DNA from: Symbiodinium natans
Taxonomy: Eukaryota > Sar > Dinophyceae > Suessiales > Symbiodiniaceae
Assembly (NCBI GenBank): GCA_905221605.1
Contig: CAJNDS010001545.1
Span: 1 to 14,469 of the forward strand
DNA length: 14,469 nt
Direction: 5' to 3'
Each line of letters begins with the position of its first letter. Within the stretch, counting starts at the first letter, position 1. Positions 1 through 6,907 of the stretch are shown piece by piece. The translations under genes were made by a program, and so were the position numbers. The notes under the pieces are model-generated. The model saw only the letters and a program-made list of their open reading frames with translations. It was not told the DNA's origin and did no database searches.

Positions 1-3
1 TGA

Positions 4-861
4 AAGGGAGAGCTTACCGTGTTCAGGAGTCGATTGACAAGGGCGAGCTTACATACCGCCAGGGTGGACATATTGTTGGTCCAGGCCGGCGTTGAATCTC
101 CTCCCGAAGAGGAGGTAGTGGAGGTGGAGTCAGAAGTGGAGGAGGTAGTATCTGTTGCCTCAAGGCCAGCGCCTACCTTTGGAAATTCTTTGCCATCTTC
201 ATCGTCCAACGCGGTTGACAGATCAAGAAGCCCGAGAGTTCGACCACCTTTGCCGCCGCAGCCGCTGCGACCAACGTTTGCCTATTTGCCTGAGAGCACA
301 CGTACTTGGTATTGGGTGAACGGTTCGCTTCAGGAGACATCACGCGTGCATCGGTTGAGAAACACCGAATTTGGATCTATCTTTGTAGATTTCCACCAGG
401 TAAGTAACCGTGCCCGAGGACGACCCTGGCCGCGTGACGGAGCGAGATTGCCTGACGAGAGTACAACGTGGTTGAGGCAGATCAAGGAGGCATTGCCTGG
501 TGTGAACATCTGCGTGATTAGCCACCTTAATTCTGAGACCACGCTCCAGAATCTTTTGCAGTCCCTCAACTCCACGCCGACTTTTACACAGGACATCGCC
601 GCGCTTTTTGTCACGTCTGCTAAGACGGGCCCAAGCGGGAAGGTGGCTGCGGTAAGGGCATTGACGTCACTGGCATCGAATATCCTGATAGACGACCACA
701 GGGACACGTGCCTAGAAGCCGACAAAGCAGGCTTAAGGCCGTTGCATATCTGGGTAAAGGGCCGCAATTGATGCCCAAATTGGATCACGTGGTTTGAATT
801 CTTGGAGGATACGCTCGAGCACCTCTTGGACCTGAAAAAGAATCCCACACTCCCAAAGTAA
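4..861 (+). pseudogene. HAD-hydrolase-like domain protein, 5'-partial, with internal TGA
   Basis: The frame opens after TGA at 1-3, reaches TGA at 769-771, and then continues as plausible coding sequence (WFEFLEDTLEHLLDL) to TAA 859-861. Numbering from the GTG at 19, an acidic Val/Glu stretch (28-45) and a Ser/Pro/Arg linker (50-85) precede a domain with the four HAD motifs: I, VDFHQV (D124, with H126 where the second Asp normally sits); II, VISHL (S168); III, SGK (K208); IV, ILIDDHRD (D225, D226). HAD enzymes are mostly phosphohydrolases that use the first Asp as nucleophile; the His for Asp change suggests altered or lost catalysis. No ATG supports a start. In another frame, bases 3-92 also read like coding sequence (ending GGHIVGPGRR), so a frameshift near 84-96 may hide the true N-terminal part. 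The coiled-coil ORF starts 7 bases downstream in the same frame. HAD assignment is by motif order only. Confidence 0.6.
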
Positions 862-867
862 GCAAAG

Positions 868-2082
868 ATGTCCGACTTTGAAGCCAGAAGCCGCTCAAGT
901 CGGGGGGTTGATTCAGACTTTAGTTCTTCAGGTGGGGCGCCGAGTATGGGTAGACAGGTAGTGCCCGTAGCTGCCACCAGGTTGGACCAGAGCCCTGAAG
1001 AATCAACACCTCAGCAACTAAGCAGTTTCCTGGGTTCTCCAAGTATAGATCTTGCAGTGTCCCCTCCAGCAGCGCAATCAACCGTGCCCCTTTCAAGAAC
1101 CGTTCAGAGTTCCAGTTCAGCTTCAGGGGCTTCAGGCATTCCTGGTCAAGCCTCAGCCCCTGTTGTGATGCACCTCGAACAACATAGGACATTAAATCAA
1201 GCGACCCTACATCAGACCCAGAATGTTCTGAACCTAAGTGCTGGCCCGTTCATTGTACAACAAGCTAGTGCTGAAGTAGCCCAAGCCCGTCAGGAAACCG
1301 CCCAAATCAATGCTCAAGCGTCCCAAGCCCTGGAACATGCTAGACAAGAAGTCCTTGAAACCAGAGGTAGGGCCGAAACCTTAGTGAGCCAAGCTGCTCA
1401 TGAGGTTGCTGAGGCAAGGTCCCAGGCAGGCGAAGCACTGAGGCAGAAAAGTTTGGTACTGCAACAAACAGCCAGTGAGCTTCAAAGGGTTAAAGCAGAG
1501 GCAGATAAGAGGGTCATAGAGGTTGAGTCCGTCGCTGCCCAACAACAGCGAGAAACCTTAGCTCAAGCCAGGTTGGAGTTCGAGAGAATGCAGGTTCAAA
1601 TGGAACAATAAAGGCGAATCATTGAAACCTTACAGCGTGAGACCGAATCTATGCGTATTGCTACGGATCATGCTCACTCCCAGAGGCCTGAGACGCACCA
1701 GGGGTGTCCCAAAACGGAGCCTCCTTCAAGCTGCCCTGGAGATGAGCGCCAAACGGTAGCGACTTCATATCTTCCTCAACACACAGGGTCTCATCAAGGC
1801 CTATCGCAACCGCAACCCAAGGATAGATCAACAAGGTCTCCTTCAGGGCATTTTGCTGGGGACGTGGATGAGAGTGCATTGAGATCCCCATCGTCAGTCC
1901 AGAGATCTGCCCCGAACTTCCCCATATGCACTCCGAGAGCTCAGGCCGAGTTCTGCTTATTGGGGGATAGACGTCAAGCCCAATCTAAGTTTTGCTTATC
2001 GGGGGGTGCAAATCAATCAGCAAGTGATCCCAATGTACAATCCCAGCTCACTTTTCTTGCGTCCCAAATCGAGGCCTTATAA
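868..2082 (+). pseudogene. Long coiled-coil, Ser/Pro-rich protein (gag-like?), broken by stops
   Basis: ATG 868 opens a 247-codon ORF that stops at TAA 1609-1611. The same frame continues at once with coiled-coil-like sequence (RRIIETLQRETESM) and stays open to TAA 2080-2082, then to TGA 2131. Residues 1-100 are Ser/Gly/Pro-rich and look disordered. Residues about 125-247 are a strong predicted coiled coil rich in Ala, Gln, Glu and Arg with repeated AxxEVAxAR-type units and no Pro. After the stop the protein is polar and low in complexity, with an internal near-duplication (about 1940-2010: RAQAEFCLLG then RQAQSKFCLSG). Around 2110-2118 a shift to another frame gives IPRWVKPVQATSAPKSTN, which reads like the continuation. 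No enzymatic motif is visible. The organisation (disordered head, long coil, basic/Pro linker) would suit a retroelement gag or a structural protein, but I do not recognise the family. Confidence 0.55.
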
Positions 2083-2154
2083 ATATCTAAATCTGAACAG
2101 TCCCGAAGCTCGAAGATATTCCTAGATGGGTGAAACCGGTGCAAGCGACTTCCG

Positions 2155-2215
2155 CGCCCAAAAGCACCAATTCAGAGCCTTCATAGAGATTTGTGCTCCC
2201 AAAAGCACCAATTCG
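2155..2215 (+). repeat. 20-bp direct repeat, 41 bp apart
   Basis: GCGCCCAAAAGCACCAATTC at 2155-2174 recurs as GCTCCCAAAAGCACCAATTC at 2196-2215, with one mismatch and an offset of 41 bases. The offset is not a multiple of three, so the duplication also shifts the frame of the preceding coiled-coil protein. It looks like a local tandem duplication and lies between the end of the plus-strand pseudogene and the minus-strand retroelement. Confidence 0.75.
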
Positions 2216-2566
2216 TTACGAATTCGTCCAGAGCAAAAACAAATAACAAGAACATTTCGTCATCTCGAGACTCCTAGTCGTGCATTGAAAAACCCGCCGC
2301 CACCCCCAATTCACTAAGAATCTCGAGAAAACGAAATACCAAAGCCAACACGCACACACGCGCCGGACGAAACTCTATACAAAGGGAAGACTTATGCATC
2401 CCAGAGCATTACGAATAGCCACCTTGGCGTCTAAGTCGACAACTCGAGAATGTCTCGAATGAGTTCTCGCCGCGGCGTTAGGATCATTCCCTTGTACCAC
2501 CTGCGCGGGGGATCGAACCTGGCATAGCAAATGTCACGAAGTTGCTCAAGGAATGAAGCACAAGTC
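2216..2566. other. Unassigned stretch between coiled-coil pseudogene and non-LTR element
   Basis: No convincing gene is seen. It probably contains the 3' end or 3' UTR of the minus-strand non-LTR element and the last remains of the plus-strand coding region, but I could not place the boundary: there is no poly(T) run marking an A-tail on the minus strand and no evident target-site duplication. Two weak hints of coding exist. On the plus strand, a C-x2-C-x6-H-x3-C arrangement (2493-2534) lies in the shifted frame that follows the coiled coil. On the minus strand, a frame open over 2431-2679 gives a polar, Arg-rich stretch that could be the frameshifted C-terminus of the endonuclease ORF. Confidence 0.4.
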
Positions 2567-3574
2567 TCACAACATATTCTCCTGTAGGAAACGCCCAATA
2601 GCCCCTTGGGCCACATCCGTAGACGCCTGTGCAGCGCGACATTTATGCAAGATGTGAGAGAGTCCCCTCTGAATGTCAATCGAAAGTCGAATTTTCAAAT
2701 CTTGTTTTGTTGTACCCAAAGGGGAATTCGTAGCTCGATCACATTCCTGGCATATACTCTTCAAGAGTCCACGCGCGCCCATCTCGCAACCACCAGTTGT
2801 TTCAAAAACAACCGGTTCGAAACCCATGTTCTGAGCCTGGCAGGCCGTCTCCGTATTACGATCCCGACGCTTGCGCTCGGCATATGCCGTGGCGGCCCCA
2901 CCCGAGCCTGATGCACCTAAATTGAAAGCAGAAGTCGCATACGGAGATACCAAAGCGATATCTAAGGCCAAACGAGGATACTTCCGCCATGAGTTTTGTT
3001 GGAGAAGAGGCGTAGCAACACAGAGAATATCCGCCGGGCGTCTACCCTCGGCATTTGGCAAAAGACCCGCAACCTCAAGCCGTGGCCGCATCCCAGCCCG
3101 TTCCGCGACCGTATAGATCGAGTCACGGAGGGTGTAGTGCATGCGAGTGCGAGCTCCTCCCGCCATGCATGTCATAGAATGATGCCCCAAAGAATCCATG
3201 GCTTGATGACAGAACGGACATTGCCCTCCAGAAGTCAGAGTTTCCAATCCAAGTCGCAAGGAGAGAGAATCGAGGACTGCAACATTAGAGAGGAGAGCAT
3301 CTGAACTCGTACTAGGCGTTCCGACGAGCCAACCATCGCCCCATGGAAGCTGACACGCTCGAATCCTAAGCGCGTCGCTCGCAGAGGATCCTTGTACAAG
3401 ACAATCGCTGCTTTTCTGAATGGCTACCTTTACCAATTCGCGGTGATTGGGGCAGGTCGTACAGTGCGTGGGGGAAACATTCGGGAGAAAAGGGATGAGG
3501 TTCTGCAGAGCATGGGTCTCGGCCGGATCTTGATGGGCATGAGTGATTGTTTTCAAAATATCTTTCATGGAGAG
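2567..3574 (-). pseudogene. Non-LTR element C-terminus: CCHC knuckle and restriction-like endonuclease
   Basis: This 333-codon frame (Met at 3566-3568, upstream stop at 3575-3577) is back in the frame of the N-terminal part. It has a knuckle C117-x2-C120-x8-H129-x4-C134 followed by the endonuclease core: Arg-rich R140-R148, E165, RRPADIL with D180, then LALDIALVSP with D203, a Tyr/Lys/Arg-rich helix (229-238) and GFEPVVFETTGG (249-260). A zinc knuckle followed by PD...D...K is the restriction-like endonuclease layout of R2-type elements, which nicks the target to prime reverse transcription. The start is not a true start: this is the tail of a longer polyprotein separated by an indel. Natural C-terminal sequence may go on in another frame (2431-2679). 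Confidence 0.8.
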
Positions 3575-3894
3575 TCACTCCGGTGAACAACGCCCCCACT
3601 CATCCGAAGCTCGTCCACAGTAAGCCCAAGACCTCCGAATTTCGTGGGCAATGTAGCCTGCTGCCATTGACTATCCGTCAATTCTTGCGCGACGAGTCTC
3701 TGGAGCGTAGACCGAAGTTGGCTACTATGGGCCTCCAAAACCGGCGCGAGATGACGCCTCGGAATAGTCCTCGCGTAATACGCCAATTTCGGAAAGCTCA
3801 AACATTGCTTCATGAGATGGAGGGAGATATGTTTGTGGGGGAGTGTCTCAATGGCGGTAAGGGCTTGCTCGAGGTCGCCGACTTTCGTCCGATT
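3568..3894 (-). pseudogene. Non-LTR RT thumb/connector segment after nonsense codon
   Basis: This is in the same frame as the motif B-D segment, directly after TAG 3895-3897. The sequence runs through a helical stretch (QALTAIETLPHKHISLHL), a conserved-looking MKQCLSFPKLAYYARTIP and a GGLGLTVDELR block. The 'C..PK..Y..R..P' and 'GGLGL' patterns are what follows the palm in dinoflagellate and other non-LTR polymerases, so this is the thumb and linker. The frame ends at TGA 3565-3567. Sequence related to what should follow appears in two other frames (ending around 3570-3599, and from 3568 downward), which implies one or two small indels here. Confidence 0.7.
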
Positions 3895-3897
3895 CTA

Positions 3898-4300
3898 TTC
3901 ATCGTACAATGAATCTGAATCAATCAGGGGTACCTGCAGCATCTGAACATTGGCTCCTTTGATGATATTAATGCCCAGTGCTATGAATGGTCGTAAGTCC
4001 CCTTGAAAATCATCCCCGGCAAGGACATGCAATTTTGTCTTACTCAGATCGAAGTGCAGGCCGTACTTCCCAGCGAGCGCTAGCTCCTGTTCGAAGATCG
4101 CCCATACCAGCGAGATCGGGCCCCCGCAAAAGCCGTCATCAGCAAACTCAGGGTCGAAGCATTCGGCAGCCCCCCTTACATTGGCGCATGCCTCTTCGTA
4201 CATGCGCTTGCGTGCAAGGCAGAAGAGCGGACCCATGAGCGGACAGCCCTGTTGACCCCTAGCCGACTGCATACACCGACCATGGTAAATGGCTCGGCGC
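3898..4300 (-). pseudogene. Non-LTR RT, motifs B to D, frameshifted segment
   Basis: This continues the reverse transcriptase in a second minus-strand frame, which is nominally open from 4464 but meaningful only from about 4300-4265 downward. It contains the motif B block SARGQQGCPLMGPLFCLA, motif C EFADDGF (the catalytic Asp pair of FADD at about 4135-4145) and the motif D region with GLHFDLSKTKLHVL. All three are in the order and at the spacing expected for a non-LTR RT palm. The segment ends at TAG 3895-3897, after which the same frame carries on without another stop to 3568, so this is a nonsense substitution rather than the natural end. The 5' part of the open frame (4300-4464) is a shadow of motif A sequence in the other frame. 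Confidence 0.8.
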
Positions 4301-6001
4301 CCCGCAGCAGAACTCAGCAAATTTGCTAGAGGCGTGGGCGAAACGATAACATTCGTCCAAGAACATGTGAGTATGCGCACTATTGAAGGCGTTGGAGACA
4401 TCTCTTTGGAGCAACACGTAGTCTCTTCTATGGGAATTCGATCGTAGCCAAGCCCTGGTGGCATGGATCATAGCCTCGGCGCCGGACCGCACGCCCACGG
4501 CGAATTGCTGGGGGGCAAGGCGCTCCTGAATCCGAGCCTTATCCAAGAGAAATGTGGTTTTGAAACATAACTTTCGCCAAGTAGTGCCCATCACAATCGG
4601 ACGAGCATCTTGGGAAAGCGGTATGGCCTGCCCCTGCCCATCCCTTTTGCCTATGCCCACGAGAGTACCACCCCCTATCCATGGACGAAGCTCGAGCGGC
4701 GCACGTCCATCAACGAGAAGCTGGACAAAATCCCTAAGAACCCCTAAGAAAGTATCGCCTCCTGGGCTTTCAAGTAAGAGTCGAAGAAAGTCAGCCCGGA
4801 GACCATCCGGCCCGGGCCCCTTCCCACGTTCGAATGAACGCAACGCCTGGGCAACCACTTCTTCGGGGAGTTCTGGGGGAGTTGCTGGCGCGAGTGCAGG
4901 GTGCCGAGGGGGCTGCAAGGGATCGGGAAACTTATTTGCCAATTTGAGCTGTACCGCTGGGGTATCGTGCGCGAGTCCTGGTGACAGAAGACGTTGAAGA
5001 GCCTGACCAGAACGGCCCAACATGATCATACGTTCAACATCTCTCTGTGTCTGTTCGGGCTTAGGGCCTGCGGAAGTCGTTTGAGGCTGAGCGCGTCGAT
5101 TCGCTTGAAGTGCTTCATACCAAAGGGAAGCCCTTTCTCCTAATTTCCAGCGGATGAGAAGGGCGCGGGAGAAATGGAGAGATTGGCGGGGTCGCTTGCC
5201 TCTTCCGAACTGACGCAACACAACCTTCGGAAACATGAGTAGCTCAAGCCAAGCAACACGCGCAGCCTGCTTCTCAGGGGAGTCTGAATCCGTTGCCCAA
5301 GCGTCCCATCGGTTTGTTTGCAAGACTCTAATCAAACATTTACCAAACTCCTCTCTCGCCATGGCAACCAGTGACTTCGGATAGACCTCCTTCGTGAAGA
5401 CAGCTTGGGTGAAAATATCTTGTAAAGATGGGAGTGGGGAGAGGTCCTCTGACGAGGCACTTGCGCTTATACTGGTCGTGACGAGCTTGGGCCAGCACCG
5501 AGAGTGGACCCCTTCGTGACGTTGCACACTTGCAGTCAACCCACAGACTCTACAACAACCGAGCCTACGATCCCGGAGCCATTGCTGAGATGGTCGTCCC
5601 TCTAACTCCCCGGAAAGATGAAGATCAACGTGGGCCCGAATTGCGTCACTGCTACGCCACCCAGGCCCGCCTCCGCCGATGCTTCTAGAACAACCATCTA
5701 CCGGACAATAGAGCAGCTGACGGTGCGCCTTAGCACGCCCCGCGCCCTGTTCCTCCAGCAAAAGTTGTCCAGGAGAGACGTCCTCCCCGAACAATTCCTG
5801 CAGCATGATCGAGACCGAATCCTCACCCGATTCCTGCGTTCCAGAGGCCTCCACATGACCCAAGGCTTCGGCGGCACTACGCCTAATCCCACGACTATGG
5901 CCCTCTCCAGAATCAACCTCCATCGTTGACCCTACGTCATTCGGATACGCAGGAAACCTCCACACGAGGCTGATAACGACGCACCTTTCGAGGACGCCCA
6001 T
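4259..6001 (-). pseudogene. Non-LTR element ORF, N-terminal part: zinc fingers and RT up to motif A
   Basis: This is a 580-codon frame from ATG 5999-6001; an alternative start is Met27 (5921-5923, MEVDSGEG), where the acidic, protein-like sequence begins. It has a first zinc finger C99-x4-C104-x19-H124-x3-H128 and a second C150-x2-C153-x8-H162-x3-H166; in R2-type proteins such fingers bind the target DNA. The RT region begins near 380, with KGPGPDG (394-400), LVGIGKRDG (447-455), ARPIVMGTTWRKL (466-478), a QFAVGVRSGAEA block (499-510) and motif A RDVSNAFNS with catalytic Asp534. The frame is lost after about residue 568-580, just before the motif that contains QQGCP, and ends at an artefactual TAG (4259-4261). 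The conserved sequence continues in the neighbouring frame, so the stop follows an indel. Confidence 0.85.
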
Positions 6002-6016
6002 GTGATGAGTACATAT

Positions 6017-6568
6017 CTAAGCGCCGCCGACTGATATGAGCCGGCAGAGCACAAGCGAACAATGATATCGGTTCCATAGTGCCCAAGTGCCACAAATGAG
6101 CAAGCTCACCCGCAGCACGTCTCCTTGTTGCAGCAAACGCCAATACATGATCCCAAAGTGGAAAGGAGGCACTAATCCTTTTCCATCAAGAGGAATATGA
6201 TTGAATTTGAAAGTTCGAACTCGTTCTCCAAAAGTCCCAAAGAAGTGAAAGAGAAACATACCGCATGCGTAAGACAATCGACATATGACGATGCCGATCG
6301 CTATGCTGAAATAAGCTACCGTAAACAATCCCAACCCGGCTTGTCGAAACATCCAGCTCAGATGGCCGCCTTGGTTTGGCCTCGTCCCCCCATTGGAGAT
6401 CGCCGATTGTCGGCAACCACTAGCTGAGACGGCACAAGATCTAAGGTGAAGCAAGTAGAAGAGTGCAGCTGCAGATTGCCAGCCAAGCCGACGCCAAGCC
6501 CGTATCTTCCCTGCTGAAAATCCATGAATCAACCCGCTCCCAACAAGGCACCCTGAGACAGCATCCAT
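6017..6568 (-). CDS. Uncharacterised 183-codon ORF upstream of and in frame with the non-LTR ORF
   Basis: The frame is open from 6587; the first ATG is at 6566-6568 and TAG at 6017-6019. It lies in the same frame as the non-LTR ORF, which starts only 15 bases beyond that TAG. The product would be rich in Cys, Trp, Phe and Gly, with one long hydrophobic stretch (about residues 79-110, GLFTVAYFSIAIGIVI) that could cross a membrane. No known domain is apparent. It could be an upstream ORF of the retroelement, an N-terminal extension cut by a nonsense codon, or simply an open frame in a 5' UTR. Its length is somewhat above chance for this base composition, but no motif supports function. Confidence 0.25.
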   Translation of the reverse strand: MDAVSGCLVGSGLIHGFSAGKIRAWRRLGWQSAAALFYLLHLRSCAVSASGCRQSAISNGGTRPNQGGHLSWMFRQAGLGLFTVAYFSIAIGIVICRLSYACGMFLFHFFGTFGERVRTFKFNHIPLDGKGLVPPFHFGIMYWRLLQQGDVLRVSLLICGTWALWNRYHCSLVLCRLISVGGA

Positions 6569-6587
6569 CCCGCTAGGATCTCCGCAC

Positions 6588-6907
6588 CTTCAACGGTACA
6601 GAAGAAACACAACGATCCCTGCCACTGCCACGAGACGACATCGGCTCTTTCTTCTTAGACCCCAGGAAGACCCGAGACCCTGGAACAACTGCCTGATGTA
6701 CAACCCGCACCACATGCCCAATCCCACGCACAAGAACAACAAACCCACGCCCCAAAGCCCCTCCATCCCGCGGTAGAGGGGGACGCACCACATGCGCATC
6801 GCGTCGCCGCGCGCGGCAGCCCAGGATGCGTCAGCACCACGGGGGGCCCATGGCTCGATAAGAACCTCTCAAAGCCATATAAAGCCTTAAGCAAAACCCT
6901 TCATGCA
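6588..6907 (+). other. Leader region upstream of copia gag; frame open from 6659
   Basis: No separate gene is recognised. The gag frame is already open from 6659 (after TAG 6656-6658), giving a Pro/His/Gln-rich stretch and then PWLDKNLSKPYKALSKTLHA immediately before the ATG at 6908, with no in-frame ATG in between. It may therefore be 5' coding sequence that has lost its start, or a compositionally biased leader. This is where a 5' LTR and primer-binding site would be expected. I saw no repeat of it downstream of the polyprotein. Confidence 0.35.
6878..6883 (+). promoter_or_regulatory. TATAAA-like motif 25 bp before gag ATG
   Basis: TATAAA occurs in CCATATAAAGCC, 30 bases before the ATG at 6908. 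In most eukaryotes this would be a TATA box, but dinoflagellates generally lack canonical TATA boxes, and the position is too close to the start codon for a normal leader. A chance occurrence is likely. Confidence 0.15.

Larger units (their letters stand above)
2567..6001 (-). mobile_element. Decayed R2-like non-LTR retrotransposon (ZF-RT-CCHC-REL)
   Basis: Read from 6001 down to 2567, the order is: two zinc fingers, reverse transcriptase with the usual conserved blocks, a C-C-H-C knuckle, and a PD-(D/E)XK restriction-like endonuclease. That order is the one known for the R2/R4/NeSL/CRE group, which integrates by target-primed reverse transcription. The copy is dead: a frameshift lies at about 4262-4280, an in-frame TAG at 3895-3897, and at least one frameshift at about 3565-3600. 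Domain calls rest on visible motifs. Ends are uncertain: no tail, no target-site duplication and no 5' boundary could be fixed, so the coordinates enclose only the recognisable coding part. Confidence 0.85.

Noticed and set aside
2505-2530. tRNA T-arm-like string (reverse complement AGGTTCGATCCCC)
   Set aside because: The flanking bases do not form a 5-bp stem, and no acceptor, D or anticodon arm can be placed around it.
2606-3304. Several plus-strand ORFs of 80-100 codons
   Set aside because: They overlap the clearly conserved endonuclease on the opposite strand and show no motif.
3366-3599. Minus-strand ORF of 77 codons
   Set aside because: Mostly a frame shadow of the endonuclease ORF; only its first few codons may be displaced retroelement sequence at the indel site.
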